From: Cyanobacteria bacterium M_surface_10_m2_119
GTDB taxonomy: Bacteria; Cyanobacteriota; Cyanobacteriia; PCC-6307; Cyanobiaceae
Assembly: GCA_016882525.1 (NCBI GenBank)
Contig: VGPU01000008.1
Span: 1 to 64,000 of the forward strand
Direction: 5' to 3'
Length of the DNA: 64,000 nucleotides
Position numbers and translations under genes: made by a program. Below the pieces are notes generated by a model. The model was not told the DNA's origin, made no database searches, and saw nothing but the letters and a program-made list of their open reading frames with translations. How positions within the stretch are numbered: the first letter of the stretch is position 1; every line of letters starts with the position of its first letter. This document shows positions 1 to 8,992 of this stretch, piece after piece.

Positions 1-1
1 G

Positions 2-259
2 TTCCTGTTCGGTCACCTGGTGTGGGCCACCGGCTTCATGTTCCTGATCTCCTGGCGCGGTTACTGGCAGGAGCTGATCGAGACCATCGTCTGGGCACAC
101 CAGCGCACCCCGCTCGCCAACCTGGTGGGCTGGCGTGACAAGCCTGTGGCGCTCTCGATCGTGCAGGCTCGCGTTGTGGGTCTGGCCCATTTCACGATCG
201 GCTACTTCCTCACCTACGCCGCCTTCCTGATCGCGTCCACCTCCGGCAAGTTCGGCTGA
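2..259 (+). CDS. psaB: Photosystem I P700 apoprotein A2 (C-terminal fragment)
   Basis: This is the last 85 or so residues of PsaB, one of the two large chlorophyll-binding core subunits of photosystem I in the thylakoid membrane; the start lies outside the window. The reading frame is open from base 2. The fragment holds the last transmembrane helices, with the typical stretches [28 protein letters not shown] and the invariant C-terminal end [10 protein letters not shown] strong intrinsic terminator begins 30 bases after the stop, so this closes a psaAB transcript. The identification is by direct recognition of a very conserved protein. Confidence 0.97.
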   Translation, partial: FLFGHLVWATGFMFLISWRGYWQELIETIVWAHQRTPLANLVGWRDKPVALSIVQARVVGLAHFTIGYFLTYAAFLIASTSGKFG

Positions 260-289
260 TCCCCGAACCCCTTGAGGGACGACTGTTCA

Positions 290-315
290 CCCCGGCCCCG
301 TGGCCGGGGTTTTTT
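290..315 (+). terminator. Intrinsic terminator after psaB
   Basis: An 8-bp GC-only stem (CCCCGGCC/GGCCGGGG) with a CCGT loop is followed directly by six T. This is a classical Rho-independent terminator for the psaB transcript. Confidence 0.9.
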
Positions 316-429
316 CATGCTGATCTGTTCCAGGAGGTGTGATCTCCATGCTCACCCCTGGAGCTCTCCATGGCCCTCAGGGTGTAGGCGGCCGTGGCTG
401 GGGAGGGTGGAGCAGCGTTGCAGGCTGGC

Positions 430-675
430 TCAGGGCTTCTGCGGTGTCTTGCTGCGCTCCAGGTAGTTCTCCCTCACGTAGCGCCAGTCCTCGCATCGCA
501 GTTCATCACCGTCGGTGATGGCGCGCTCCCCCTGCAGGCAATCGATGGTGGCTGCATGTCCCTGCCGCATCACCTCTTGCATGGCATTGAGATTGCAGGC
601 GCCCAGCCCCAGGGCCAGGCTCGCGAGCAGGGCCAGGCGGCTCAGAACAGACCAGGGGCTTGCCGGGTTGCCCAT
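430..675 (-). CDS. Small putative lipoprotein next to psaL
   Basis: An 81-residue protein of unknown function. The chosen start gives a short positive N-terminus, a hydrophobic segment (LALLASLALGLG) and a lipobox-like end GLGAC at about residue 28, so it is probably an exported lipoprotein with a mature part of about 54 residues. The mature part has two further cysteines (DCLQGE and RCEDW), which may form a disulfide. The frame stays open upstream to about 879, but that part is Pro/Gly-rich, looks non-coding and overlaps psaL, so I use the inner ATG. It lies downstream of psaL on the same strand, behind the psaL terminator. No specific family was recognised. Confidence 0.6.
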   Translation of the reverse strand: MGNPASPWSVLSRLALLASLALGLGACNLNAMQEVMRQGHAATIDCLQGERAITDGDELRCEDWRYVRENYLERSKTPQKP

Positions 676-777
676 CGGTGTGTGGCTCGGATCACTGCCT
701 CCACGATGGCGGCTTGCCCCGGCGACGGCCAGCTCGCCCTCCCCAGTCCAGGGGTTTGGAAACCAAGCACATACGCC

Positions 778-805
778 AAAAAAATGCCCTGCCAGGGGCA
801 GGGCA
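778..805 (-). terminator. Intrinsic terminator after psaL
   Basis: Read on the minus strand, a perfect 9-bp stem (TGCCCTGCC/GGCAGGGCA) with a 3-nt loop is followed by seven T. It lies about 50 bases past the psaL stop and would end the psaI-psaL transcript. Confidence 0.9.
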
Positions 806-856
806 TCGGAGGGAGTTGGGTTTTGAGGGGGGCGCCCCTCGCTGGCTGGCTGGGCC

Positions 857-1348
857 TCAGCCCACGCTCCAGACGCCACCGGCGATGTTCACCAGGGGGC
901 TCACCAGGGCCGTGCCACACAGGAACCAGGCGAAGGCGGCACCACCGCATCCGCCGAGCCAGAAGCCGCTGGCGAACTCAGCCCATCCAGCTTTGGTGAA
1001 CAGATCGGCCGGGGGATTGTTGATCGTGGCGTCGGCCGGTTGCACGCTGGGACCGTTGCCCGCGGTGCCATAGATCGACAGGCAGACGGTGAGGATCGAC
1101 ACCAGGCCGATGGTGGCCAGCAGGCCGGCGGTGCTCGCGTATTCGGTGAGACGCAGGGGGCCTGTGATGGAGAAGGGCCCGTAGAGGAAGAAGCCATGCG
1201 CCATGCCCACTTCCAGCCCCCGGCGGTTGGGGGAGAGGGAGGGGCGGTAGGCCGGCAGGGCGTTCAGGAAGGCCCGGGTGAAATAGCTGCTGTTGACGGG
1301 GGTGGCCAGATTGCCGACGCAGGGGTCGGCCACGGGGGTCACGGTCAT
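857..1348 (-). CDS. psaL: Photosystem I reaction centre subunit XI
   Basis: PsaL (163 aa) is the membrane subunit that forms the trimer interface of cyanobacterial photosystem I. The N-terminal half has the conserved [29 protein letters not shown] and GPLR segments, followed by two or three hydrophobic helices ([19 protein letters not shown] and [14 protein letters not shown]). Length is normal for the family. It lies 50 bases downstream of psaI on the same strand, the usual picocyanobacterial psaI-psaL pair, and is followed by an intrinsic terminator. Confidence 0.96.
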   Translation of the reverse strand: MTVTPVADPCVGNLATPVNSSYFTRAFLNALPAYRPSLSPNRRGLEVGMAHGFFLYGPFSITGPLRLTEYASTAGLLATIGLVSILTVCLSIYGTAGNGPSVQPADATINNPPADLFTKAGWAEFASGFWLGGCGGAAFAWFLCGTALVSPLVNIAGGVWSVG

Positions 1349-1398
1349 GGATGGAGAGAGGGCTGAACGGAGCGGAGGGCGAACGAAGCGACCGGGGC

Positions 1399-1515
1399 TC
1401 AGTCGCGGGCTTCGATCACGTTGAACAGCAGCGCCATGGCCACGGCGGGGCCGAGGATGCCCACCAAGGGCACAAACACCGAGGGCATCCAGGCGGCGGC
1501 GAATTCTCCAGTCAT
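1399..1515 (-). CDS. psaI: Photosystem I reaction centre subunit VIII
   Basis: PsaI is a 38-residue single-helix membrane subunit that contacts PsaL and supports photosystem I trimers. The translation begins [19 protein letters not shown] and ends FNVIEARD, which is diagnostic of PsaI: a short polar N-terminus, one transmembrane helix and a polar tail. It sits just upstream of psaL and is probably cotranscribed with it. It is too short for most automatic ORF cut-offs, so it is easily missed. Confidence 0.93.
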   Translation of the reverse strand: MTGEFAAAWMPSVFVPLVGILGPAVAMALLFNVIEARD

Positions 1516-1605
1516 GGCGCGGGCCAATAGCAACCGCCGGTACTGTAAGGATCGTCTTCAGGCCAGCCTTTGCGGCCTGCAGGTGGCGACATAAAAGTTC
1601 AATCC

Positions 1606-2124
1606 ATGAACACCCCGATTGTTGGTGGTGCAGCGGCTCTGCTGCTTGTCTGGCTCTGGTTGTCGCGGCAACGGACGCCGCAGCTGCTGCGCTCCACCGA
1701 TGGTGCCGCCATCGCGGCCCTCAATCGTGAGCAGATCGCCGCGCTGCGGATGGAACCGCCGTCCAGCGACAACCCGGAGTGCCTTCCAGTGGTGGATGGA
1801 GCCGCCGATGGCGCTGGCGGCCAACAAGGCACTCCGCCGTCCTTCCCAGCTCCCGGCGATGGTGGTGCTCGCACCCGGTTGCTGCGTGAGTGGTCCCAGG
1901 CCTACGCCACGGTGCCCGCCATGCGCTTGCAGGTGATGCGCCTGGCCCGGGCCTGGGGGCATCCCGCCACGCTCCCCCTGGTGCGCAGGGGCCTGCGTGC
2001 CCCCGATCCCGCCGTTGTGCAGGAGGCTGCCCTGGCAATGGCCCGCTTTCGCGGTGGCGGCCAGGTGGCCGCTCCTCAGGCGGGTCAGCCGCGCTTGCCC
2101 CGCAACGTGGCCCGCACCCGGTAG
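1606..2124 (+). CDS. Conserved hypothetical membrane-anchored protein
   Basis: A protein of about 172 residues, taking the ATG at MNTPIVGG; an in-frame ATG 12 codons earlier is possible. The N-terminus has one hydrophobic segment ([13 protein letters not shown]), most likely a membrane anchor. The C-terminal half is helical and resembles one or two HEAT-like repeats ([19 protein letters not shown], then [17 protein letters not shown]). It is divergent from psaI, and its 3' end overlaps the end of the converging glycosyltransferase gene by 40 bases. Function unknown. The HEAT-like reading is from pattern only. Confidence 0.65.
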   Translation: MNTPIVGGAAALLLVWLWLSRQRTPQLLRSTDGAAIAALNREQIAALRMEPPSSDNPECLPVVDGAADGAGGQQGTPPSFPAPGDGGARTRLLREWSQAYATVPAMRLQVMRLARAWGHPATLPLVRRGLRAPDPAVVQEAALAMARFRGGGQVAAPQAGQPRLPRNVARTR

Positions 2125-3110
2125 ATCGGTCGCCCCTGGCTCTCGTGATAGGTGCGCATCTGCAGTTCCGCCAGCAGGCCGAAGCAGAACAGCTGCACCC
2201 CCGCCAGCAGGCTGATCCATCCCGCCAGCAGCAGGGGCCGGTCGCCGATGTCCGCCCCCAGCAGCAGTTTCTCGGCGGTGAGCCAGAGCAGCACGGCCAG
2301 CCCGCTGGCCATGGCCAGCAGACCGCCAAAGCCGAACACGTGCATCGGCCGGGTGAGAAACCGCTTCATGAACCACACCGTGAGCAGGTCCATCAGCACC
2401 CGGAAGGTGCGATCGATGCCGTAATTGCTCTGGCCGAAGCGACGCGGGTGGTGGTTCACCTTCACCTCTGTGATCCGGGCCCCCTCGATGAACGCCAGGG
2501 CCGGCAGGAAGCGGTGCAGTTCGCCGTAGAGGTTGAGGTCGTCGACCACCTCGCGGCGGTAGGCCTTGAGGGAGCAGCCGTAGTCGTGCAGGCGCACGCC
2601 CGTGACCCGGGCAATCAGCCGATTGGCGATGCGGCTCGGGAGCAGCCGGCTCACGGCGGCATCCTGGCGCTGGTGCCGCCAGCCGCTCACCAGGTCGTAG
2701 CCCTCCGCCAGGCTGTCCAGCAGCAGGGGGATGTCGGACGGATCGTTCTGCAGGTCGCCGTCGAGGGTGACGATTACGGCGCCGCGGCTGGCGTCGAAGC
2801 CCGCCGCCATGGCCGCGCTCTGGCCGTAGTTGCGCCGCAGCAGCACCGCCACCAGTTCCGGCACCTGGCCGCTCAACCGCTCCAGGGTCGCCGCCGTGCC
2901 GTCGCGGGAGCCGTCGTCCACCAGCACGAGTTCAAAGGGAATCGCCAGGGGCCGCACGGCTGCGAGTACCTGCTCCACCAGCAGCGGCACGCTGGCTTCC
3001 TCGTTGTAGAGCGGCACCACGACGGACAGCTCCGGGCCCGGATCCTGGGATCCCGGCCGATCCAGGGGGGCGGCTTCTGCAACGCTGCCATCCGCGACGG
3101 TGCGATCCAT
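2085..3110 (-). CDS. Family 2 glycosyltransferase with C-terminal membrane anchor (DPM1/GtrB-like)
   Basis: A 341-residue GT2 enzyme. The catalytic domain (about residues 25-250) shows SVVVPLYNEE, LVDDGSRDGT and the metal-binding TLDGDLQNDP, as in dolichol/undecaprenyl-phosphate sugar transferases. After it come two hydrophobic segments (FGGLLAMASGLAVLLWL and LLLAGWISLLAGVQLF) that would anchor it in the membrane, as in GtrB/ArnC-type proteins. It probably moves a sugar from a nucleotide donor to a polyprenyl phosphate for envelope glycan synthesis. The exact sugar cannot be read from sequence. The next gene upstream is an NlpC/P60 peptidase on the same strand. Confidence 0.85.
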   Translation of the reverse strand: MDRTVADGSVAEAAPLDRPGSQDPGPELSVVVPLYNEEASVPLLVEQVLAAVRPLAIPFELVLVDDGSRDGTAATLERLSGQVPELVAVLLRRNYGQSAAMAAGFDASRGAVIVTLDGDLQNDPSDIPLLLDSLAEGYDLVSGWRHQRQDAAVSRLLPSRIANRLIARVTGVRLHDYGCSLKAYRREVVDDLNLYGELHRFLPALAFIEGARITEVKVNHHPRRFGQSNYGIDRTFRVLMDLLTVWFMKRFLTRPMHVFGFGGLLAMASGLAVLLWLTAEKLLLGADIGDRPLLLAGWISLLAGVQLFCFGLLAELQMRTYHESQGRPIYRVRATLRGKRG

Positions 3111-3146
3111 GGACCGATCCCAGCTCCCGCTGTGCCTGCGGCGAAC

Positions 3147-3860
3147 CTAGGCGGGCAGCGGACTGCCGTCGTGACCATGCATCACCCGCCCGGCCCCGCG
3201 CAGCTCCTGCCGGTAGTGACGCGCCACCGGGTGGGGGTTGTGGGGATGGAGGTCATCGATGCCCAGCCCGTTTCGGCCATGCTCCCGCCCCGAGCTGTGC
3301 AGGTACCGTCCGCCACCGAGATGCAGTCCCACGTGGGTGCAGCGCTGGGGTGTGCCGAAGAAGATCAGGTCCCCCGCTGCCAGCAGCTGGGTTTGCCCCG
3401 GATGCACCGCCACGGGCTGGCAGAAGCGCTCCTGCAGGTAGGCATCGCGCGGCAGCCAGATGCCCGCACTGGCAAAGGCGGCCTGCACCAGGCCCGAGCA
3501 GTCGAAATCGGGGCCGAGGGTGCCGCCCCAGAGGTAGGTGTTCGGCCGCTCCATCCAGCCCAGGGCCAGGGCCAGCACCCCCGGGAGAGCCGCCTCGATC
3601 TGGTGGCGCTGCAGCACCCGGGGCTGGGGCCGCGGCGCAGGTTCCGCCGCGGCGGCTAGAGGACCGGCTTCGGCCCAGCCGGGGTAGCCATCGTCCAGCA
3701 GTCGCACGCGCAGCCGGTTGCCCTGGCGCTCCCCGAGGACCTGCAGAGGGCGGCCCGCAGCGGCCTGGGTGGCCAGGCCCAGGCCCCGCGCACGGCTGTA
3801 GAGGTCGAGCGCCTGCCCCAGCCGCCAGGTGCTGCTGGGGACCATGTCTAATCTCGCCAC
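3147..3860 (-). CDS. NlpC/P60 family cell-wall peptidase
   Basis: A 237-residue protein of the C40 (NlpC/P60) peptidase family, which cuts D-Glu-diaminopimelate bonds in peptidoglycan. An N-terminal SH3-like part (about residues 10-65, RVRLLDDGYPGWAE) precedes the catalytic domain with YLWGG, the Cys at about 121 (DFDCSGLVQ) and the His at about 176 (CTHVGLHLGG). No clear signal peptide is visible. The start chosen lies 17 bases from the divergent hydrolase gene; an inner ATG five codons later is possible. The pairing with a penicillin-binding-type hydrolase suggests a shared cell-wall role. Confidence 0.88.
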   Translation of the reverse strand: MARLDMVPSSTWRLGQALDLYSRARGLGLATQAAAGRPLQVLGERQGNRLRVRLLDDGYPGWAEAGPLAAAAEPAPRPQPRVLQRHQIEAALPGVLALALGWMERPNTYLWGGTLGPDFDCSGLVQAAFASAGIWLPRDAYLQERFCQPVAVHPGQTQLLAAGDLIFFGTPQRCTHVGLHLGGGRYLHSSGREHGRNGLGIDDLHPHNPHPVARHYRQELRGAGRVMHGHDGSPLPA

Positions 3861-3877
3861 AAAGGTTGCCGGCAGTG

Positions 3878-4783
3878 ATGGCGTTCTACAGCCCCGATCC
3901 GGCCATGGCCCAGACCCTGGCGGATCTGGTGCGGGCCCTGGAGCTCGACGGCCGCCCCGGTCTGGCCCAGCAGCTGTCTGTCACCTGGGTGTGTTACGGC
4001 CGCTCTCTCCTCGGGGACGATCCGGAGTGCACCCCCCGCGGCGCCAGCTGGGCCGGCGACCGCCAGCGCTATCCCGCGAGCGTGGTGAAGCTGGTGTATC
4101 TCGTTGCGGCTGAAGCCTGGCTGCAGCAGGGCCTGCTCGAGGACGATCCCGAGTTGCGGCGGGCGATGGAGCTGATGATCCGCGACTCCAGCAATGACGC
4201 GACCGGGTTGGTGGTCGACTTACTCAGCGGCACCACCAGTGGTCCGGCTCTGCCGCCGGAGCGGATGGCGGCCTGGATGGAGCAGCGGCAGCTGGTCAAC
4301 CAATGGCTGGCCGGCCTGGGATGGCCCGATCTCGATGGGGTGAACGCCTGCCAGAAGACCTGGGGTGACGGGCCCTTCGGCCGAGAGCGCATCTTTTACG
4401 GGCCCGAGCTGGAGAACCGCAACCGGCTCAGCACCGACGCCACGGCCCGGTTGCTGGATGCGGTGATGGCCTCCCGCCTCATTTCCCCCCCCGCCTGCCG
4501 GCGCATGCAGGCGGTACTGGAACGCAGTCTGGACCTGGCCGATCGGGCTGCCGATCCGGAGAATCAGGTGGATGGCTTCCTGGGGGAGGGCCTGGCCGCG
4601 GACGCCCGGCTGTGGAGCAAGGCCGGCTGGATGAGCGCGGCCCGCCACGACGCCGCCTATGTGGAGGTCGACGGCCAGCCCCCCCTGCTGCTGGTGGTCT
4701 TCAGCGAGGGGGCCGCCTGCGCCCGCGACGAGGCGCTGCTCCCGGAGATCGCCCGCCGGCTCACCACCCAGGCCTGGTCGTGA
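3878..4783 (+). CDS. Serine hydrolase of the beta-lactamase class A / DD-peptidase fold
   Basis: A 301-residue protein with the three signatures of the penicillin-recognising fold: SxxK at 68-71 (PASVVKL), SxN near 104-106 (SSND) and a KxG box near the end (WSKAGWM, where class A enzymes have KTG). No signal peptide is seen, which is unusual for a beta-lactamase and favours a cyanobacterial family of uncertain substrate. It is transcribed divergently from the NlpC/P60 peptidase with only 17 bases between start codons, so promoters must overlap the coding ends. I would not call antibiotic resistance from this. Confidence 0.82.
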   Translation: MAFYSPDPAMAQTLADLVRALELDGRPGLAQQLSVTWVCYGRSLLGDDPECTPRGASWAGDRQRYPASVVKLVYLVAAEAWLQQGLLEDDPELRRAMELMIRDSSNDATGLVVDLLSGTTSGPALPPERMAAWMEQRQLVNQWLAGLGWPDLDGVNACQKTWGDGPFGRERIFYGPELENRNRLSTDATARLLDAVMASRLISPPACRRMQAVLERSLDLADRAADPENQVDGFLGEGLAADARLWSKAGWMSAARHDAAYVEVDGQPPLLLVVFSEGAACARDEALLPEIARRLTTQAWS

Positions 4784-4820
4784 CCAGTCTGGTCTCGGTT
4801 CTGTCAACGCGACCTGTCGG

Positions 4821-4985
4821 ATGCCTCATCACGCTGATCGGCCTTCCAAGATCTGTCCGGTCTGTGGCCGCTCCTTTCAGTGGCGGCGCAAGTGGAAGGA
4901 TGTGTGGGATGAGGTGCGTTACTGCTCCGAGCGTTGTGGCCGCCAGCGGCAGTCGCTCAAGTCGCCCGGATCGCCATCCGGGTGA
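4821..4985 (+). CDS. DUF2256 small zinc-finger-like protein
   Basis: A 54-residue basic protein with two CxxC-type pairs, [10 protein letters not shown] and RYCSERCG, separated by [12 protein letters not shown]. This is the DUF2256 pattern, widespread next to photolyase and other genes in proteobacteria and cyanobacteria. It probably binds zinc. It follows the serine hydrolase by 37 bases on the same strand. Function unknown. Confidence 0.88.
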   Translation: MPHHADRPSKICPVCGRSFQWRRKWKDVWDEVRYCSERCGRQRQSLKSPGSPSG

Positions 4986-5079
4986 TGGCAGCGGGGCCAT
5001 CGGGTGCGGGTTGTCTGGTTGAGAGGGAATCTGTGGTCAAACCTCCAGGTCAAACCTCTGTCCAGCCCATCGAATTCAA

Positions 5080-5168
5080 CGGAGAGGGAGGGATTCGAAC
5101 CCTCGACAGAAGTTGCCTCCTGTAACTCCTTAGCAGGGAGCCGCTTTCAACCACTCAGCCACCTCTCC
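5080..5168 (-). tRNA. tRNA-Ser (GCT)
   Basis: Read on the minus strand, the sequence folds as a class II tRNA: acceptor GGAGAGG/CCTCTCC, anticodon stem GCTCC/GGAGT with loop CTGCTAA (anticodon GCT), a long variable arm of about 20 nt, and a T arm with GGTTCGAATCC. Length 89 nt. CCA is not encoded. It decodes AGC/AGU serine codons. Confidence 0.96.
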
Positions 5169-5215
5169 AGCGGCCAGATGAGCTTATCAGTGCGTCGCGT
5201 CACGGGTGCAACCGA

Positions 5216-6472
5216 TCAGCGGGCCCTCTCCGGATCCGGGGCGAGGGGGGCCGCTTCCACGGCGCTGGCCTCGCTGTCGCTCAGGCGCGGCAGGCGGTGC
5301 TTGAAGCCGCAGAGGATTTCCCAGGGGATGGTGGCGCAGCGCTCACTCCAGTCGGCCGGAGTGATTTCATCGTCGCCGTCCCGTCCCAGCAGGGTTACCA
5401 CATCGCCCACCTCCAGGGTTGGGCAGTCGGTGGCATCGAGGATGAGCTGATCCATGGTGATGGCGCCCACCTGGGGCAGGCGCTGGCCTGCGAACAGCAC
5501 CTCCAGCTGGTTCGACAGCTGACGGGGCACCCCGTCCGCGTAGCCGATGCTCACCACCGCCAGCCGGCTCGGCCGGCTGGTGCGGAAGCGGTGGCCGTAG
5601 CTCACCCCCACACCGCTGCCGACCTCCCGCAGCAGGCTCACCCGGGCCCTCAGGTGCATGGCGGGCTGGAGCAGCAGGTCTTCGCCCAGGTGTCCCGCCG
5701 GCCGATGGCCGTAGAGGGTCAGCCCCACGCGCACCATGTCGTAGTGGAGGTCGGTGCTGCGCAGGGTGCCGGCGGAATTGGCGAGATGGAGGCAGCCGGG
5801 ATCCAGCTGCTGCTGGCGCAGGCTGGAGAGCACGCTCTCGAACCGCCGCTGCTGGCAAGCGGTGAGACCGCCGTCCTCCCCACTGGGGAGATCAGCGCTG
5901 GCCAGGTGGGAGTAGACCCCGGCCAGTTCCACGCATTCCAGCCCCTGGATGGCGGCCACCAGTCGGGGGCCCTCCTGCCAGTCGGCCCCAAGGCGCGCCA
6001 TGCCGGTGTCGAGCTTCAGCTGCAGGGCCATCGGCCGTCCCTGACCCGTCGCGAGGTTCTGGCAGAGCAGGGCTTCGCGCATGCCACTGATCGTCGGCAT
6101 CAGCTGCCATTGCAGACAGCTGCGCAGTTCCTCGGCCTGACTGAGACTTCCCAGCACCAGCACCGGCGCCTCGATGCCGGCCTGGCGCAGTTCGATGCCC
6201 TCGGCCAGAGTCGCCACCCCGAAGCAGTGGGCCCCACCCTCCAGGGCCGCCCGGGCGACGGTGACCGCCCCATGGCCGTAGCCATCGGCCTTCACCACAG
6301 CCATCAACCGGGTCCGGGATTGGAGGCGCCGGACCAGGGTTCGAGCGTTGGCGGCAATGGCATCCGGATCCACCTGCACCCAGGCCCGTTGGCGTTCCAG
6401 ACCCGATGCACCCCAGCACGGCGAGGGGCTGGAGTCGGGGTGGAGCCATCCAGCTTTGGTGGCCTGGGTCAC
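5216..6472 (-). CDS. alr: Alanine racemase
   Basis: A 418-residue PLP enzyme that converts L- to D-alanine for peptidoglycan. The PLP lysine lies at about 61 in AVVKADGYGHG, and the second catalytic base, tyrosine, at about 292 in VSYGHRF. Other family marks are LKLDTGMARLG and the HLANSAGT phosphate-binding region. The N-terminus carries about 28 extra residues before WVQVDPDAIAANA; a later start would need a non-ATG codon. It is divergent from the HNH nuclease gene. Confidence 0.95.
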   Translation of the reverse strand: MTQATKAGWLHPDSSPSPCWGASGLERQRAWVQVDPDAIAANARTLVRRLQSRTRLMAVVKADGYGHGAVTVARAALEGGAHCFGVATLAEGIELRQAGIEAPVLVLGSLSQAEELRSCLQWQLMPTISGMREALLCQNLATGQGRPMALQLKLDTGMARLGADWQEGPRLVAAIQGLECVELAGVYSHLASADLPSGEDGGLTACQQRRFESVLSSLRQQQLDPGCLHLANSAGTLRSTDLHYDMVRVGLTLYGHRPAGHLGEDLLLQPAMHLRARVSLLREVGSGVGVSYGHRFRTSRPSRLAVVSIGYADGVPRQLSNQLEVLFAGQRLPQVGAITMDQLILDATDCPTLEVGDVVTLLGRDGDDEITPADWSERCATIPWEILCGFKHRLPRLSDSEASAVEAAPLAPDPERAR

Positions 6473-6549
6473 GGAGCAGCTGTGAAATTCCCTCTAGCAT
6501 GCCGCCCAGGGCCAGGCTTGGTCCGTTCCCTGCTGTGCTGCAAGGGTGC

Positions 6550-7092
6550 ATGGCTCAGGTTCTCGTCCTCAATGCGTCCTACGAGCCGCTGAACATCACC
6601 ACCTGGCGGCGGGCGGTGGTGTTGGTCCTCAAGGGCAAGGCCGAGGGTCTGGAGCATGCCCCTGGGCGCGCTCTGCGTGATGGCCTGCTGCTACCCACCG
6701 TGATTCGTCTGCGCCAGTTCGTGCGGGTGCCCTACCGCCCCCTGCCCCTCACCCGCCGCAACCTGTTTCAGCGCGATGGGCATCGCTGCCAATACTGCGG
6801 GAGCGCCAACGAGCGGCTCTCCATCGATCACGTGCTCCCCCGCAGCCGGGGCGGCGGTGACACCTGGGAGAACGTGACCACAGCCTGTCTCAGCTGCAAT
6901 GTGCGCAAGGGCAACCGCACGCCTCGGGAGGCAGGCATGGCCCTGCTGCGACCTCCCCATCGCCCCTTGAGCGGCCCTGGATTTGAGGCGACTAGGCTGA
7001 TTCGCACGGGCCGGCACCACGAATGGGCCAAATATGTGATCGGCCTCGACCCGGAAGGGGGTCGGGAGCAGGAGGACCGGCTCATCGCCTGA
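6550..7092 (+). CDS. HNH endonuclease domain protein
   Basis: A 180-residue protein of a small HNH family common in cyanobacteria. The N-terminus is MAQVLVLNASYEPLNITTW. The HNH core is at about residues 75-120: RDGHRCQYCG, then SIDHVLPRSRGGGDTWENVTTACLSCNVRKG, with two zinc CxxC pairs, the catalytic His (DH) and the Asn. It probably cuts or nicks DNA, but no restriction-modification partner lies near, so a housekeeping nuclease role is more likely than defence. The ORF extends upstream into alr; the start at 6550 matches the conserved N-terminus. Confidence 0.9.
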   Translation: MAQVLVLNASYEPLNITTWRRAVVLVLKGKAEGLEHAPGRALRDGLLLPTVIRLRQFVRVPYRPLPLTRRNLFQRDGHRCQYCGSANERLSIDHVLPRSRGGGDTWENVTTACLSCNVRKGNRTPREAGMALLRPPHRPLSGPGFEATRLIRTGRHHEWAKYVIGLDPEGGREQEDRLIA

Positions 7093-7128
7093 TGGGCGGT
7101 GGGTTCCTTGGGTTAGGCCCAGCCGTGC

Positions 7129-8226
7129 TCAGCTCTGCCCCTGGGCTGCCATCTCTTCCAGCTGGTGGTTCTGCTCGGCGGCGATGCAGGCAGCCACCAG
7201 GTCCCCCAGTTCCCCATTGAGGACGGGATCGAGGCTGAAGTTGCGGCCCAGACGGTGATCCGTGGCCCGGTTGTCTTTGACGTTGTAGGTGCGGATCTTT
7301 TCGCTGCGATCGCCGGTGCCCACCTGGGCCAGGCGGGCGGAGCGCTCCTGGGCGTTGGCCGCCGCCAGCTCCCGCTCGTAGAGCTTTGCGCGCAGGATCT
7401 CCATCGCCCGTTCGCGGTTCTGGAGCTGGGAGCGCTCCTGGGTGCAGAACACGCGGATGCCGGTGGGCTTGTGCAGCAGGTCGACTGCTGTCTCCACCTT
7501 GTTCACGTTCTGGCCGCCGGCGCCGCCGGAGCGGGCCGTGCTGATCTCCAGATCGCCCGGATCGATCTGCACCTCCACGGGATCGGCCTCCGGCATCACC
7601 GCCACGGTGGCGGTGGAGGTGTGCACCCGGCCCTGGGATTCGGTGGCCGGCACCCGCTGCACCCGATGCACCCCCGCCTCGAATTTCAGCTGGCTGAACA
7701 CCCCCTCACCCCGGATGGCCAGGATCAGTTCCTTGTAGCCCCCCAGCTCGGCCTCAGAGGCGCTCACCGGTTCCACCCGCCAGCCCTGGCTCTGGGCGTA
7801 GCGCTCGTACATGCGGGCCAGATCACCGGCCCAGATGGCCGCCTCATCCCCCCCGGCACCGGCCCGGATCTCCAGCATCACGCTGCGCTCATCGCGGGGG
7901 TCGCGGGGCAGCAGGGCGAGGGTGAGGCTGTGTTCGAGGCTGGCGATGTCCTGCCCGAGGCGGTTGAGCTCTTCATTGGCGAGCTCCTCCATGGCGCCAT
8001 CGCCGCGGTGGTCGCGCAGCAACTCCCTGGCCTCCCGCTGCTCCTGCTGCAGCTTGCACAGCCGCGCGTGGTCGTGCACAAGGGGCTCCAGCCGCGACCG
8101 TTCGCGGGCGATCGACTGGAGCCGGGCCGGGTCGGCGGTGACGTCCGGATCGGCCAGCTGCCTCTCCAGGCTTGCGAAGGTGCGGCGGGCGGTCTCAAGC
8201 CGCTCGTGCAACAGGGAGGGATCCAT
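7129..8226 (-). CDS. prfA: Peptide chain release factor 1
   Basis: RF1 (365 aa) ends translation at UAA and UAG. The GGQ motif that triggers peptidyl-tRNA hydrolysis is at residues 237-239 ([13 protein letters not shown]), and the anticodon-like loop region precedes it. The ATG at [11 protein letters not shown] is chosen; the frame is open upstream, but that part overlaps rpmE and is not RF1-like. It is the last gene of the ribosomal superoperon and is separated from rpmE by a terminator-like hairpin. Confidence 0.96.
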   Translation of the reverse strand: MDPSLLHERLETARRTFASLERQLADPDVTADPARLQSIARERSRLEPLVHDHARLCKLQQEQREARELLRDHRGDGAMEELANEELNRLGQDIASLEHSLTLALLPRDPRDERSVMLEIRAGAGGDEAAIWAGDLARMYERYAQSQGWRVEPVSASEAELGGYKELILAIRGEGVFSQLKFEAGVHRVQRVPATESQGRVHTSTATVAVMPEADPVEVQIDPGDLEISTARSGGAGGQNVNKVETAVDLLHKPTGIRVFCTQERSQLQNRERAMEILRAKLYERELAAANAQERSARLAQVGTGDRSEKIRTYNVKDNRATDHRLGRNFSLDPVLNGELGDLVAACIAAEQNHQLEEMAAQGQS

Positions 8227-8246
8227 CGGCTGGATGCTGGCACACA

Positions 8247-8276
8247 GAAAAGCCGGATGCTGAGCAGCACCCGGCT
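8247..8276 (-). terminator. Terminator-like hairpin between rpmE and prfA
   Basis: On the minus strand an 11-bp stem with one mismatch (AGCCGG and TGCT arms pairing with AGCA and CCGGCT) precedes four T. It could attenuate transcription from rpmE into prfA. The T-run is short, so termination is probably partial. Confidence 0.6.
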
Positions 8277-8315
8277 CCTTGGGAGTTGCCCTGGCGATTC
8301 CAGGGAGAGTGGTGA

Positions 8316-8558
8316 TCAGCTCTTGGCGTCGTCCTTGCTGGCGCTTGAGGCACCAGCCATGCCGTACTTGCGCATGAAGCGATCCACCCGGCCCTCGGTG
8401 TCGAGGATCTTCTGGGTACCGGTGTAGAAGGGGTGGTTGCCACTCCACACGTCGACGTGGAGTTCGGGATGGGTGGAGCCGGTGGTCATCACCACCTCTC
8501 CGTTGCAGATCACCTTGGCATCGGCGTACCAGGTGGGGTGGATTTCGGCCTTGGGCAT
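8316..8558 (-). CDS. rpmE: 50S ribosomal protein L31
   Basis: 80 residues, with the typical [18 protein letters not shown] start and the C-terminal VDRFMRKYG. The zinc-binding first cysteine of bacterial long-form L31 is absent, so this is a C-minus type. It lies 32 bases downstream of rpsI. Confidence 0.94.
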   Translation of the reverse strand: MPKAEIHPTWYADAKVICNGEVVMTTGSTHPELHVDVWSGNHPFYTGTQKILDTEGRVDRFMRKYGMAGASSASKDDAKS

Positions 8559-8590
8559 GGCTGGATGGGGCTGAAGGGGCAGCAGCGCAA

Positions 8591-8992
8591 TCAGCGCTTG
8601 GAGAACTGGGGAGCCTTACGGGCTTTCTTGAGGCCGTACTTCCGGCGCTCCTTGGCGCGGGGATCCCGACTGAGGTGGCCCTCGGTCTTCAGGGGCTTGC
8701 GGTTGTCGCCCGAGAGTTCGCACAGGGCCCGGGCTGCACCCTGCTTGATGGCGTCAGCCTGGCCGGTGAGGCCGCCGCCGCGCACATTCACGAGCAGGTC
8801 ATACTCGGTGGCCAGCCCCAGGGTGTTCAGGGGAGCCTTCACCGCCGCCAGGTAGACGGGGTTGTAGTTGAGGTAGTTGTCACCGGGGCGGCCGTTGATG
8901 GTGACCGTGCCGGTCCCGGGAACGAGGCGCACGCGGGCAACGGCGGTCTTGCGGCGACCAGTACCCCAGTAGACGACTTTGGTGGAGCTCAT
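8591..8992 (-). CDS. rpsI: 30S ribosomal protein S9
   Basis: 133 residues with [19 protein letters not shown] near the start and the invariant basic C-terminus ending FSKR, which reaches the P-site tRNA. Its start codon overlaps the rplM stop (ATGA), so the two are translationally coupled. Confidence 0.96.
   Translation of the reverse strand: MSSTKVVYWGTGRRKTAVARVRLVPGTGTVTINGRPGDNYLNYNPVYLAAVKAPLNTLGLATEYDLLVNVRGGGLTGQADAIKQGAARALCELSGDNRKPLKTEGHLSRDPRAKERRKYGLKKARKAPQFSKR

Noticed and set aside
1516-1605. Possible HLR1 (RpaB) site before psaI
   Set aside because: Only one half-site (CTTACAGT) is visible; the second half at the right spacing is missing.
3878-4783. Antibiotic-resistance beta-lactamase
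   Set aside because: The KTG box is KAG, there is no signal peptide, and the context is housekeeping; a general serine hydrolase call is safer.
5035-5058. Two copies of GGTCAAACCTC 13 bases apart before tRNA-Ser
   Set aside because: Only two short copies with no wider repeat or link to a mobile element; probably chance.
5278-6592. Long ORF of about 430 codons opposite alr
   Set aside because: It lies antisense to a clear alanine racemase and its translation is His/Gln/Gly-rich, as expected from the reverse frame of high-GC coding DNA.
6550-7092. HNH protein as part of a defence or mobile element
   Set aside because: No methyltransferase, phage or intron features nearby; the family is common in cyanobacteria as a stand-alone gene.
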